A stretch of 64,000 nucleotides of DNA from Mycolicibacterium neoaurum (GCF_036946495.1 NZ_JAQIIX010000001.1:62001-126000), one strand, 5' to 3'; positions 53,894-64,000 are shown, counted from the first letter of the stretch. Notes: generated by a model from the sequence alone, not told the origin. Translations and numbers: made by a program.

Positions 53894-55162
53894 ATGACGC
53901 TGTCCGACATCCGTTCCGCAGCACTGGATCCGGAGGGGATCGCCCGTATCCGGGCCGACTTCCCCATCCTGAGCCGGGTGATGCGCGGCGGGTGTCAGCT
54001 GGCCTATCTGGACTCCGGTGCGACCTCGCAGAAACCCCTGCAGGTGCTCGATGCCGAGCGCACCTTCTTGACCACCTCCAACGGCGCGGTGCACCGTGGT
54101 GCCCATCAGCTGATGGAGGAGTCGACCGACGCCTATGAGCAGGGCCGCGCCGATATCGCGGCGTTCGTCGGTGCCGGCGACGATGAGCTGGTGTTCACCA
54201 AGAACGCCACCGAGGCCATCAATCTGGTCGCCTACACGTTGGGGGACCGGCGTTTTGCGAACGCGGTCGGGCCCGGCGATGTCATCGTCACCACCGAGCT
54301 CGAGCATCACGCCAACCTGATCCCCTGGCAGGAGCTGGCGGCTCGGACCGGGGCGACGCTGAAGTGGTACGCCATCTCCGAGGACGGCCGTATCGATCTG
54401 GACAGCTTGGAGCTCGACGAACGGGTGAAGGTGGTTGCCTTCACCCATCACTCGAATGTCACCGGCGCGGTGGCTCCGGTCGCCGAGTTGGTGGCGCGGG
54501 CCAGGGCGGTGGGTGCGCTGACCGTGCTGGACGCGTGCCAGTCGGTGCCGCATCAGCCGGTGGACTTCCACGCGCTCGACGTGGACTTCGCGGCCTTCTC
54601 CGGGCACAAGATGTTGGGGCCCACGGGGATCGGCGCACTGTACGGCCGCCGCGAGCTGTTGAACCAGCTGCCGCCGTTCCTGACCGGCGGTTCGATGATC
54701 GAGACCGTCACCATGGAGAAGGCCACCTACGCCGCCGCGCCCCAGCGATTCGAGGCGGGCACGCCGATGACCTCGCAGGTTGTCGGACTGGCCGCAGCGG
54801 CAAGGTATCTGACGGCTATCGGCATGAAGAAGGTGCAGGCGCACGAGAACGAGCTGGTGGCCGCCGCGCTGGCCGGCCTGGCCGACGTGCCGGGTGTGCG
54901 CATCATCGGCCCGACGGATACCGAACACCGCGGATCTCCGGTCAGCTTCGTCGTCGATGGGATCCATGCCCACGATGTCGGTCAGGTGCTCGATGACGAG
55001 GGGGTGGCCGTGCGGGTAGGCCACCACTGCGCCGCACCGTTGCATCGTCGGTTCGGGATCAGCGCCACGGCGCGTGCCTCGTTCGCGGTGTACAACACGG
55101 TCGACGAGGTGGACCGGCTGGTGGCCGGGGTCCGGCGCGCGGTCGAGTTCTTCGGGCGGTGA
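53894..55162 (+). CDS. sufS: cysteine desulfurase SufS
   Basis: Takes sulfur from cysteine and passes it to SufU. The 422-residue PLP enzyme has the cofactor lysine Lys239 in SGHKMLGPTG and the persulfide Cys379 in VGHHCAAPLHRRFG, the short active-site loop of type II enzymes. EHHANLIPW and DACQSVPH are in place. ATG with AGGAAGGAG upstream. Named csd (Rv1464) in M. tuberculosis. Confidence 0.96.
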   Translation: MTLSDIRSAALDPEGIARIRADFPILSRVMRGGCQLAYLDSGATSQKPLQVLDAERTFLTTSNGAVHRGAHQLMEESTDAYEQGRADIAAFVGAGDDELVFTKNATEAINLVAYTLGDRRFANAVGPGDVIVTTELEHHANLIPWQELAARTGATLKWYAISEDGRIDLDSLELDERVKVVAFTHHSNVTGAVAPVAELVARARAVGALTVLDACQSVPHQPVDFHALDVDFAAFSGHKMLGPTGIGALYGRRELLNQLPPFLTGGSMIETVTMEKATYAAAPQRFEAGTPMTSQVVGLAAAARYLTAIGMKKVQAHENELVAAALAGLADVPGVRIIGPTDTEHRGSPVSFVVDGIHAHDVGQVLDDEGVAVRVGHHCAAPLHRRFGISATARASFAVYNTVDEVDRLVAGVRRAVEFFGR

Positions 55163-55166
55163 GACC

Positions 55167-55628
55167 ATGAGAATGGAACAGATGTACCAGGAAGTGATCC
55201 TGGACCACTACAAGCACCCGCACCACCGCGGGCTGCGGGACCCGTTCGACGCCGAGGTCCACCATGTCAACCCGACATGCGGTGACGAGGTGACCCTGCG
55301 GGTACGGCTCTCGGGTGATTCGGACACGGTGGTGGACGTCTCCTATGACGGTCAGGGCTGCTCCATCAGCCAGGCCGCCACCTCCGTGCTCACCGATCAG
55401 GTGATCGGCCAGACCGTCGGGGATGCCCTCAAGACGGTCGCTGCCTTCACCGAGATGATCTCCTCACGCGGGAACATCTCCGGTGACGAGGATGTGATCG
55501 GCGACGGCATCGCCTTCGCCGGTGTGGCCAAGTATCCGGCGCGGGTGAAGTGCGCGTTGCTGGGGTGGACCGCTTTCAAAGCTGCGCTGGCCGAGGCCAG
55601 CCATGAGGACGTTGAGGACAAGCGATGA
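55167..55628 (+). CDS. sufU: sulfur-relay protein SufU
   Basis: Zinc-dependent sulfurtransferase that accepts persulfide from SufS. The 153-residue protein has the U-type Cys set: Cys38 with Asp40 (PTCGDE), Cys65 (GQGCSIS) and Cys129 (VKCALLGW), and the insertion after the second Cys typical for SufU against IscU. ATG chosen five bases after sufS. The stop overlaps sufT in ATGA. Confidence 0.94.
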   Translation: MRMEQMYQEVILDHYKHPHHRGLRDPFDAEVHHVNPTCGDEVTLRVRLSGDSDTVVDVSYDGQGCSISQAATSVLTDQVIGQTVGDALKTVAAFTEMISSRGNISGDEDVIGDGIAFAGVAKYPARVKCALLGWTAFKAALAEASHEDVEDKR

Positions 55629-55972
55629 GTGAACCCAAGGCAGGCAACGACGAGTTTCTCGCCGACCTGGAAGAGGCCATGCGCGACGTCGTCGATCCCG
55701 AACTGGGGATCAACGTCGTCGACCTCGGCCTGGTGTACGGCCTGAACGTCGAGGACGGTGAGGCCGGCACCGTCGCGCTGATCGATATGACGCTGACGTC
55801 GGCGGCGTGTCCGCTGACCGACGTCATCGAGGACCAGTCCCGTAACGCGTTGGTGGGCCCCGGCTTGGTCGACGAGATCAAGATCAACTGGGTGTGGAAC
55901 CCGCCGTGGGGACCGGACAAGATCACCGACGACGGTCGCGAGCAGCTGCGCGCGCTCGGCTTCACCGTCTGA
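55625..55972 (+). CDS. sufT: SufT/MIP18-family Fe-S maturation protein
   Basis: A 115-residue DUF59/MIP18 protein (Rv1466), the last gene of the suf operon. It has DVVDPELGINVVDLGLVYG and the reactive Cys62 in LTSAACPLTD, then a C-terminal WNPPWGPDKITDDGREQLRALG. Family members help insert Fe-S clusters into client enzymes such as aconitase, whose gene lies 6 kb downstream. Confidence 0.93.
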   Translation: MSEPKAGNDEFLADLEEAMRDVVDPELGINVVDLGLVYGLNVEDGEAGTVALIDMTLTSAACPLTDVIEDQSRNALVGPGLVDEIKINWVWNPPWGPDKITDDGREQLRALGFTV

Positions 55973-56086
55973 CCAGATCTACGCGAGGTCGGCGCGAGTC
56001 GACCAGCAAACAGTCGGAACGGTACGACCGCACCAGTTTTGTCGCCGAAACAGCACGACCATCCCGACGGTTGTCCTCGGTCGTCG

Positions 56087-56209
56087 TTAACTGAACCCGG
56101 TGCCGGCGATGAGACGCTCGGTGTCACGGGCCAATTCGGGCCCGTGGTGCCGAAATGTCGCTCCCGCATTTCGCCATATGGCCGGGTCGTGTCGGTTATT
56201 GTTCGGCAT
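56087..56209 (-). CDS. candidate small protein, 40 aa
   Basis: A short frame starting MPNNNRHDPAIWRNAG and ending ERLIAGTGFS, with about 70 percent G/C third positions. The frame is open upstream to 56296. No ribosome site is seen and I do not recognise the protein. The 8-bp hairpin lies inside it, so either the frame or the terminator reading is likely accidental. Confidence 0.22.
   Translation of the reverse strand: MPNNNRHDPAIWRNAGATFRHHGPELARDTERLIAGTGFS
56125..56146. terminator. perfect 8-bp hairpin downstream of sufT
   Basis: CACGGGCC at 56125-56132 and GGCCCGTG at 56139-56146 form a GC-rich stem around a six-base loop, about 150 bases after the sufT stop. No U-run follows. A plausible end for the suf transcript. 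Confidence 0.4.
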
Positions 56210-56425
56210 GCGACGGTCCGCCGGCGCAGGCACGTTCAAACATTTGGTGGCAAAACGAGTTTCAGTGCGGCGACCGTCGTTTCTGGTTCGGCGCACTGGT
56301 AGCGGTCTGCTGTGTGACGATTTGATTTTGTGCTGGGCACGATCGGCGGATGGTGTTGCGCCGCCGCGGTGCCCGCCGATGTCACGCCCTCCCGCCTTTA
56401 CGTTCGGTGAAGGAGGACAGCGGCG

Positions 56426-58213
56426 ATGCCCACGCCTGATATGCCTACGACTGATATGCCCACGCCCGATGAGACCCGCAAGCGGTGTGAACGGCGGCTA
56501 TGGCTCGGAGCGGGGATGATGACCGCCGGTCTGGCCGCCGCCATCGCCTCGGGGCAGGGGATGGCCGCCGCGACGGCCGACGAAGGGTCGACCACCAGCA
56601 GTGCCAGTGCCGTCAGCTCGGCCGGTGACTCATCCACGTCGGCGCCGAGGACCGACGCAGGACGCGACTCCTCGCAGGCCGAATCCGCCTCGGCCGGTAG
56701 GGGGTCGGGTGAGGCGGACTCGGATGCTGACTCGACAGAGCCGGCCGGAAACCGCGGGCAGCGCAGCCCGTCCCGGCTGAACGAGACCACCCGATTCCCG
56801 ATGCGGCACGAGGCATCCACCCGCGACGAGGAGCACGAATCGATGGCGGAGTTCGGTCGGCCACGGACCGTCGCGGTCGCCGATATCGACGTCGAGGCCA
56901 GGTCCGAGGTCGGGGTCGAAACCGAGTCGCAGGCAGCGGCTCCGGTGACGGACACGGTGGCCGAGCCCGGTGCGGTGATCGTCGAGGAGTGGCCCGACAA
57001 ACCCTATGACCGGCGCAGGTCGGAGTCGGACATCCGTCGTGGGCAGACCGGTCGCGGCGACGGCCAAGCCGCCGGCCGTCCCGGCGTCGACGAACAGAGC
57101 AACCGGCCCCCGTCGACCGAGGAGGATCGGGGTACCTTGGGACCAGCTGTGTCGCAGAGCAGTTCGCTCAAGGCGGCCGCCTCGACCGCAGCGGCCGAAC
57201 CCGCCGCCCCCGGTAGCGTGGTGCACGAGGTGATGGCGCGACTGGGCCTGACACCGGTGCTGCAGGCTCTCGATCACATCCGCACCGAGATCACGGCGAT
57301 GATCCACCACGCGTGGGCGCAGGTCCGCGCGCTCTTCCTGGGCCCGTCCCGCACTCCGGTGGTGGTGCCCCCCGACACCGCGCCGGGCAATCCCGCGCCG
57401 GGTACTCCTTCTGAGGGCACCTCCGATCCGGTGTTGTTGTGGGAGACGAATTTCACCTCATTGGCCGAGGCGATGGAGTCGTGGTCGCTGCAGAGCGGCC
57501 GGTGGGGCCAGTCGGCCGGCGAGAACCAGTACTACACACCGGATTTCTCCAATGTCACCGTCGACGAGAACGGCTACCTGGTGATCAGCGTGCGCCGGGA
57601 GGCCACCCCGGACAATGCGGCCGCCCCGCATGATTACACCTCGGCGCGGGTGGTGTCCTACGGAAACCAGTCCGTCATGCCCAACAGCAGGATCGTGGCC
57701 CGCATCCAGATGCCGTATGCCGAGGGGCTGCTGCCCGCGTTCTGGATGGTCGGTCTGGAACCCGGCCACGAGTTCGACTGGCCTCGCCAGGGCGAGGTGG
57801 ACATCGCGGAGTATCCCGGCTTCGGCTCCGCCGACGGCAGGACGAAGTGGACGGGCAACATCCACGGACCCGCGGCCGGTGACAACACCGTCGACGTCAA
57901 ACTGCACGATGTGGGCGCCGATATCGGCACCGATCTGTCCGCGGGGTTCCACGAGTACGGCATCGATTGGTACACAGACCGCATCGTCTGGCACGTCGAC
58001 GGTGTGCAGACCGGTGAGGTGACCAAGGCCGAGTACGAGGCGATGGGCGGTGACTGGACCCCGTTCTCCGGTGCCTGGCCCCACTATCTGATCCTGAACG
58101 TGGCGGTGGGCAATCCGTGGACCGGTGACCCCGATCCGACGGCGGCATTCCCCGAACAGCAGATGAAGGTGGACTGGGTGCGCGTCTACTCGCTCGACGC
58201 GGTCGCAAGCTGA
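56426..58213 (+). CDS. secreted glycoside hydrolase family 16 protein
   Basis: A 595-residue exported protein. A short N-terminus with repeats of MPTPD/MPTTD precedes RKRCERRLWLGAGMMTAG, a signal or Tat-like segment ending near ATA. Residues about 50-330 form a Ser/Thr/Asp/Glu-rich, low-complexity region with an amphipathic stretch (VVHEVMARLGLTPVLQALDHI). From about 340 to the end is a GH16 beta-jelly-roll with Glu457, Asp459 and Glu462 in EVDIAEYPG, the ExDxxE catalytic motif. GH16 enzymes cut beta-1,3 or mixed-linked glucans, agar, carrageenan and related polymers. Single gene with a strong GGAGG. The target glycan is unknown; plant or algal beta-glucan is possible. Confidence 0.88.
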   Translation: MPTPDMPTTDMPTPDETRKRCERRLWLGAGMMTAGLAAAIASGQGMAAATADEGSTTSSASAVSSAGDSSTSAPRTDAGRDSSQAESASAGRGSGEADSDADSTEPAGNRGQRSPSRLNETTRFPMRHEASTRDEEHESMAEFGRPRTVAVADIDVEARSEVGVETESQAAAPVTDTVAEPGAVIVEEWPDKPYDRRRSESDIRRGQTGRGDGQAAGRPGVDEQSNRPPSTEEDRGTLGPAVSQSSSLKAAASTAAAEPAAPGSVVHEVMARLGLTPVLQALDHIRTEITAMIHHAWAQVRALFLGPSRTPVVVPPDTAPGNPAPGTPSEGTSDPVLLWETNFTSLAEAMESWSLQSGRWGQSAGENQYYTPDFSNVTVDENGYLVISVRREATPDNAAAPHDYTSARVVSYGNQSVMPNSRIVARIQMPYAEGLLPAFWMVGLEPGHEFDWPRQGEVDIAEYPGFGSADGRTKWTGNIHGPAAGDNTVDVKLHDVGADIGTDLSAGFHEYGIDWYTDRIVWHVDGVQTGEVTKAEYEAMGGDWTPFSGAWPHYLILNVAVGNPWTGDPDPTAAFPEQQMKVDWVRVYSLDAVAS

Positions 58214-58267
58214 TGGCGGCCAGGACATACTGGGAATTGGGATTGCCTCCTCGACGTTAGGAAAAGT

Positions 58268-58621
58268 GTGAGTACAAAGGACATCACCGCAGCCGAATTC
58301 AAGTCGGTCATCGATGACAACGAGATCGTCATCGTCGACTTCTGGGCAACCTGGTGCGGTCCGTGTCGCGCCTTCGCTCCGACGTTCGGTGCCTCTGCGG
58401 ACAAGCACCCCGATATCGTGCACGCCAAGGTCGATACCGAGGCCGAGCCCGAGCTGGCGCAGGCAGCCGAGATCCAGGCCATCCCGACCCTGATGGCCTT
58501 CAAGAAGGGCCACCAGGTGTTCCGCCAGTCCGGCGCTCTCGGTCCCGCTCAGCTCGAGGATCTGATCACCAAGATCAAGGAATTCGACATCGACGCGGCG
58601 ATCGCGTCGCAGCAGAACTGA
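58268..58621 (+). CDS. trxA: thioredoxin
   Basis: Cytoplasmic disulfide reductant, 117 residues. VDFWATWCGPCRAFAP with the redox pair Cys30/Cys33 and the cis-Pro in AIPTLMAFKKG are intact. GTG start with AGGA seven bases upstream. Unlike M. tuberculosis (trxA-trxB1, Rv1470-1471) no thioredoxin reductase follows; the next gene is echA12. The stretched C-terminus (DAAIASQQN) is slightly longer than in classical thioredoxins. Confidence 0.93.
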   Translation: MSTKDITAAEFKSVIDDNEIVIVDFWATWCGPCRAFAPTFGASADKHPDIVHAKVDTEAEPELAQAAEIQAIPTLMAFKKGHQVFRQSGALGPAQLEDLITKIKEFDIDAAIASQQN

Positions 58622-58676
58622 CTGCCGATCTCCGACTGAGCCGTTGGCGGGGCCGTGCCGCGATAACGTGCACGGC

Positions 58677-59498
58677 GTGACTGAACACAGCGAATTCGTA
58701 AAGGTCTCCCACCCGGCGCCCGGCGTGGCGTTGGTCACGTTGAACAGGCCCGAGCGGATGAACTCGATGGCCTTCGACGTCATGGTTCCGCTGCGCGCCG
58801 TGCTGGGCGAGCTGCACCACGACAACTCGGTTCGGGTAGTCGTGCTGACCGGTGCCGGACGGGGGTTCTCCTCCGGCGCCGACCATAAATCCGCCGGCTC
58901 CGTGCCCCATGTCGACGGGCTCACCAGGCCGTCGTTCGCGCTGCGATCCATGGAGGTCCTCGACGATGTGATACTGGCCCTGCGCCGGTTGCATCAGCCC
59001 GTGATCGCGGCGGTCAACGGTGCGGCCATCGGCGGGGGATTGTGCCTGGCGTTGGCCTGCGATATCCGAATCGCCGCGGATGGGGCGTATTTTCGGGCGG
59101 CGGGTATCAACAACGGGCTGACGGCCAGCGAGCTCGGACTGTCCTATCTGCTTCCCCGCGCCATCGGGGCGTCGCGGGCCTTCGAGATCATGCTCACCGG
59201 TCGCGATGTCGATGCGGCCGAGGCCGAGCGGATCGGGCTGGTGTGCAGCGTGGTGCCCGACGACGAGCTGCTGGCACGCTGTTTCGAAACCGCGCAGCGG
59301 ATCGCCGCGTTCTCCCGGCCGGGAATCGAGTTGACCAAGCGGACACTGTGGAGTGGACTGGACGCCGGTAGCTTGGAGGGCCATATGCAGGCCGAGGGAC
59401 TCGGCCAACTGTATGTGCGACTGCTCACCGCCAACTTTGAAGAAGCGGTCGCGGCGCGCAAAGATAAGCGGTCGGCCGTATTCACCGACGACAGATGA
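58677..59498 (+). CDS. echA12: enoyl-CoA hydratase/isomerase family protein
   Basis: A 273-residue crotonase-fold protein. The oxyanion-hole segments are GRGFSSGADHK and VNGAAIGGGLCLALACDIRIA; at the expected catalytic position SELGLSYLLPRAIGA gives Glu (one of the two usual acidic residues). It could hydrate enoyl-CoA or act on another CoA ester. GTG 58677 is chosen because GATAAC lies nine bases upstream. EchA12 position by synteny with Rv1472. Confidence 0.9.
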   Translation: MTEHSEFVKVSHPAPGVALVTLNRPERMNSMAFDVMVPLRAVLGELHHDNSVRVVVLTGAGRGFSSGADHKSAGSVPHVDGLTRPSFALRSMEVLDDVILALRRLHQPVIAAVNGAAIGGGLCLALACDIRIAADGAYFRAAGINNGLTASELGLSYLLPRAIGASRAFEIMLTGRDVDAAEAERIGLVCSVVPDDELLARCFETAQRIAAFSRPGIELTKRTLWSGLDAGSLEGHMQAEGLGQLYVRLLTANFEEAVAARKDKRSAVFTDDR

Positions 59499-59522
59499 CG
59501 ACAACCCGAGGAGAGCAGCAGC

Positions 59523-61157
59523 GTGATCACCGCAACGGACCTGGAGGTCCGCGCCGGGGCGCGCACTCTGCTGTCCATCGAGGGTTCCGCGCTGCGCATC
59601 CAGCCCGGCGACCGCATCGGCCTGGTGGGACGCAACGGCGCAGGCAAGACCACCACGATGCGCATCCTCGCCGGCGAGGGTGAGCCCTACGCGGGCAAGA
59701 TCGAGCGCACCGGCGAGATCGGCTACCTGCCGCAGGACCCGCGCGAGGGCGACCTCGACGTGTTGGCACGCGATCGGGTGCTGTCCGCGCGTGGCCTGGA
59801 CACCCTGCTGGCGGATCTGGAGAAGCAGCAGGTGCTGATGGCCGAGGTCGCCGACGACGCGGCCAGGGACAAGGCGGTGCGCCGGTACGGCCAATTGGAG
59901 GAGCGGTTCGCCGCGCTCGGCGGCTACGCGGCCGAGAGCGAGGCCGGGCGAATCTGCGCCAGTCTCGGCCTGCCCGACCGGGTACTCACCCAGCCGCTGC
60001 GCACCCTCTCCGGCGGTCAGCGCCGCCGTGTCGAGCTGGCCAGGATTCTGTTTGCCGCCGGCCAAGGATCGGGCACCGGATCCTCCAGCACGACATTGCT
60101 GCTCGATGAGCCCACCAACCACCTCGACGCGGACTCGATCGGTTGGCTGCGCACCTTCCTGCAGAATCACACGGGCGGTCTCGTGGTGATCAGTCACGAT
60201 GTCGAGCTGCTCGCCGATGTGGTCAACCGGGTGTGGTTCCTCGACGCCGTGCGTGGTGAGGCCGATGTGTACAACATGGGTTGGCAGCGCTATCTCGACG
60301 CGCGGGCCACCGACGAGCAGCGTCGCCGTCGCGAACGCGCGAATGCCGAGAAGAAGGCGGGCGCACTGCGTGCGCAGGCGGCGAAGATGGGCGCAAAGGC
60401 CACCAAAGCCGTTGCCGCACAGAACATGCTGCGTCGCGCGGAACGGATGATAGCCGAGCTCGACGACGAGCGGGTGGCCGACAAAGTGGCGCGTATCAAG
60501 TTTCCGGTACCTGCACCATGTGGCAAAACACCCTTGGTGGTGAAGGGTTTGACCAAGACATACGGTTCGCTGGAAGTGTTCACCGGCGTCGATCTCGCCA
60601 TCGACCGAGGTTCCCGTGTTGTGGTGTTGGGGCTCAACGGTGCCGGTAAGACGACGTTGCTGAGATTGCTCGCCGGCACCGAAACTCCTGATGCCGGCGG
60701 GCTTGTCCCCGGCCACGGCCTCAAGATCGGCTACTTCGCGCAGGAGCACGACACGCTCGACAATGCCGCGACGGTGTGGGAGAACATCAGGCACGCCGCA
60801 CCCGACACCGGGGAGCAGGAGCTACGAGGTCTGTTGGGCGCCTTCATGTTCACCGGCCCGCAGCTGGAACAGCCCGCAGGGACACTGTCAGGTGGAGAGA
60901 AGACGCGGTTGGCGCTGGCCGGTCTGGTGGCCTCCACCGCCAACGTGCTGCTGCTCGACGAGCCGACCAACAATCTCGATCCCGCTTCTCGTGAACAGGT
61001 TCTCGACGCGTTGCGCAGCTATCAGGGCGCGGTGGTGCTGGTGACGCACGATCCCGGTGCGGCCGAAGCGCTGGATCCACAGCGGGTGGTGTTGTTGCCC
61101 GATGGCACCGAGGACTTCTGGTCGACCGAGTACCGGGACCTCATCGAACTGGCATAG
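59523..61157 (+). CDS. ABC-F family ATPase (Rv1473-like)
   Basis: A 544-residue soluble protein with two ABC domains and no membrane part. First: GRNGAGKTTT, LSGGQRRRVELAR, LLLDEPTNHLD. Second: GLNGAGKTTL, LSGGEKTRLALA, LLLDEPTNNLD. Between them is a long basic linker (about 255-320: DEQRRRRERANAEKKAGALRA and on) that in ABC-F proteins enters the ribosomal exit site. The family includes translation factors and antibiotic-resistance proteins; in mycobacteria Rv1473 has been linked to macrolide tolerance. GTG with GAGGAGAG upstream, 24 bases after echA12. Confidence 0.92.
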   Translation: MITATDLEVRAGARTLLSIEGSALRIQPGDRIGLVGRNGAGKTTTMRILAGEGEPYAGKIERTGEIGYLPQDPREGDLDVLARDRVLSARGLDTLLADLEKQQVLMAEVADDAARDKAVRRYGQLEERFAALGGYAAESEAGRICASLGLPDRVLTQPLRTLSGGQRRRVELARILFAAGQGSGTGSSSTTLLLDEPTNHLDADSIGWLRTFLQNHTGGLVVISHDVELLADVVNRVWFLDAVRGEADVYNMGWQRYLDARATDEQRRRRERANAEKKAGALRAQAAKMGAKATKAVAAQNMLRRAERMIAELDDERVADKVARIKFPVPAPCGKTPLVVKGLTKTYGSLEVFTGVDLAIDRGSRVVVLGLNGAGKTTLLRLLAGTETPDAGGLVPGHGLKIGYFAQEHDTLDNAATVWENIRHAAPDTGEQELRGLLGAFMFTGPQLEQPAGTLSGGEKTRLALAGLVASTANVLLLDEPTNNLDPASREQVLDALRSYQGAVVLVTHDPGAAEALDPQRVVLLPDGTEDFWSTEYRDLIELA

Positions 61158-61255
61158 GGCTTTCTGCAAGGCTTTTCGTCGATTCACCCCACACGCGTTT
61201 TACCGGTTCCTAGTCTGGGTACCCGCGCACACGGATCGGGAGTGGGGAGAAATCG

Positions 61256-61447
61256 ATGACTGAATCCGACAAGTCCCGTGAGCAGGTTCTGTCCGACTTG
61301 CGCAGCGCCTATGAGGGCGGAGCCAGCATCAGGTCGCTGGTGGCGCAGACCGGCCGGTCCTACGGATCTGTGCACAGCATGCTGCGCGAGTCGGGTACCC
61401 GGATGCGCAGCCGGGGCGGACCCAACCATCGTCGCCGGGCCGGCTGA
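61256..61447 (+). CDS. small helix-turn-helix protein (Rv1473A-like)
   Basis: A 63-residue DNA-binding protein. EQVLSDLRSAYEGGASIRSLVAQTGRSYGSVHSMLRESG is a compact HTH of the kind found in resolvases, followed by a very basic tail RMRSRGGPNHRRRAG. ATG preceded by GGGGAGA. The same small gene follows the ABC-F gene in M. tuberculosis. Targets unknown. Confidence 0.85.
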   Translation: MTESDKSREQVLSDLRSAYEGGASIRSLVAQTGRSYGSVHSMLRESGTRMRSRGGPNHRRRAG

Positions 61448-61462
61448 CCCCGCACTGATCTC

Positions 61463-62029
61463 TCAGCGCGGCTGACGAACCGAATCCTCGACCAGGTCGA
61501 GCACCGCGCTCAGGTTCTCGGTGTCCTCACCGGAAGCCAGCCTGGCCACCAGACCGTCGAGCACGAGGTCCAGGTAGGTCTGCAGCACGGCACCGGGGAC
61601 ATCGTCGCGCAGCCGCCCGGCCTGCTTCTGCTTACGCAGCCGCTCCGTGGTGGCCGCCGACAATTCCGCCGATCTCTCGGCCCAGCCCTGATGGAACGCC
61701 GGATCGTTGCGCAGTTTGCGCGCGATCTCCAGACGCGTCACCAGCCAGTCGAACTGATCCGGTGCGGCAAGCAGATCGCGCATCACCTGGATGAGGCCTT
61801 CGCGGGCTGCCACATCGGCCATCCGCTCGGCATCCTCGCGGGCCAGTTCGAAGAACAGGGTGTCCTTGTCCTTGAAGTGGTGGAAGATGGCGCCGCGCGA
61901 CAGCCCGATGGTGTGTTCGAGCCGCCGCACGGTCGCCTTCTCATAGCCATACTCGGCGAAGCAACGCCGAGCGCCGTCGAGGATCTGGCGACGACGTGCC
62001 GCCAGATGGTCGTCGGTTACCCGTGGCAC
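61463..62029 (-). CDS. acnR: TetR-family repressor of aconitase
   Basis: A 188-residue TetR regulator. The N-terminal HTH is ILDGARRCFAEYGYEKATVRRLEHTIGLSRGAIFHHFKDKDTL on two helices; the rest is an all-helical ligand domain. In M. tuberculosis Rv1474c, in the same position, represses acn in an iron-responsive way, and AcnR does so in Corynebacterium. ATG lies 30 bases after the acn stop on the minus strand, so the two share a transcript. A set of operator-like half-sites covers its start. Confidence 0.93.
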   Translation of the reverse strand: MPRVTDDHLAARRRQILDGARRCFAEYGYEKATVRRLEHTIGLSRGAIFHHFKDKDTLFFELAREDAERMADVAAREGLIQVMRDLLAAPDQFDWLVTRLEIARKLRNDPAFHQGWAERSAELSAATTERLRKQKQAGRLRDDVPGAVLQTYLDLVLDGLVARLASGEDTENLSAVLDLVEDSVRQPR

Positions 62030-62042
62030 GGGTGGTACCCGT
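62019..62042. promoter_or_regulatory. three alternating half-sites at the acnR start
   Basis: ACCCGT (62019-62024), ACGGGT (62028-62033) and ACCCGT (62037-62042) alternate in orientation with three-base spacers, making two overlapping inverted repeats across the acnR start codon. TetR dimers bind such palindromes, so it may be an internal autoregulatory operator in the acn-acnR transcript. Confidence 0.5.
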
Positions 62043-62059
62043 TACGTCTTTCCGGTCTC

Positions 62060-64000
<1,941 letters not shown>

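Larger units (their letters stand above)
55973..56425. other. 453-base intergenic region after the suf operon
   Basis: Longest gap in the window. It contains a perfect 8-bp hairpin (56125-56146) and a possible 40-residue minus-strand frame over it (56087-56209); both are listed separately. Base composition is more mixed than in the flanking genes. GAAGGAGGA just before 56426 is the ribosome site of the GH16 gene. M. tuberculosis has fadE15, a PE_PGRS gene and ctpD in this region; no remnant of them was recognised. Confidence 0.5.

Noticed and set aside
56100..56519. 139-codon plus-strand frame before the GH16 gene
   Set aside because: It runs into the GH16 gene in another frame and has Arg/Pro/Ser-rich, non-coding-like sequence.
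58575..60794. 739-codon minus-strand frame opposite echA12 and the ABC-F gene
   Set aside because: It spans two well-supported genes on the other strand and encodes His/Arg/Gly-rich sequence without any domain.

Overview
The window is high-GC actinobacterial DNA and almost certainly comes from a Mycobacterium/Mycolicibacterium chromosome. From ribBA onward the gene order matches the M. tuberculosis stretch Rv1415 to Rv1475c as I recall it: ribBA-ribH, uvrC-rapZ-cuvA-whiA, gap-pgk-tpi-secG, pgl-opcA-zwf-tal-tkt, ctaB, qor, ctaA, an ABC-2 exporter, mptB, the complete suf operon, echA12, an ABC-F protein, acnR and acn. The accessory genes (ppc, a DUF222/HNH gene, a polyol-type uptake locus, a GH16 hydrolase) suggest an environmental, fast-growing species. 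The gene map and the species assignment are inferred from sequence reading only.

Layout. 1-3702: three tandem genes for cadherin/VCBS-like beta-repeat proteins; the first is cut by the window edge. 3883-6100: riboflavin genes ribBA and ribH plus a small membrane protein, meeting a convergent GNAT gene. 6603-14959: a run of seven co-directional genes, beginning with an unrecognised protein and the alternative peptidoglycan pair MurL/MurD2, then uvrC, rapZ, cuvA and whiA. 15061-18435: the lower-glycolysis operon and secG. 18481-21276: PEP carboxylase. 21532-22857: a DUF222/HNH protein with a near-ideal SOS-controlled promoter. 22950-30118 (minus strand): pentose-phosphate operon tkt-tal-zwf-opcA-pgl, in which zwf carries a frameshift in a G6 run, followed by a small coiled-coil protein.

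30335-35455: ctaB, a dicarboxylate-type symporter, a DUF4349 lipoprotein, qor and an ATP-grasp protein. 35452-44466: a carbohydrate or polyol locus. It has an ABC importer (lipoprotein, two permeases, MalK-type ATPase), an SDR dehydrogenase and an FGGY kinase on the minus strand, facing a BtpA/SgcQ-family TIM-barrel protein and an inositol-monophosphatase-like phosphatase, with a DeoR regulator. Matching AATCAC half-sites lie in the divergent promoter region and before the regulator.

44523-49592 (minus strand): mptB, an ABC-2 exporter, a DUF429 protein and ctaA. 49683-55972: sufR-sufB-sufD-sufC-sufS-sufU-sufT for iron-sulfur cluster assembly; SufB has no intein. 56426-61447: a secreted GH16 glycoside hydrolase, thioredoxin, echA12, an ABC-F ATPase and a small HTH protein. 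61463-64000 (minus strand): acnR and the C-terminal two thirds of aconitase, with three alternating operator-like half-sites between them.

Many starts sit about 6-8 bases behind a TANNNT -10 hexamer and look leaderless, which is common in mycobacteria. I saw no tRNA, rRNA, CRISPR array, insertion sequence or prophage. The points most worth follow-up are the MurL/MurD2 cassette with its unknown third gene, the polyol locus with a BtpA/SgcQ protein, the zwf frameshift, the SOS-controlled HNH gene, and the tandem repeat-protein genes with a duplicated junction.
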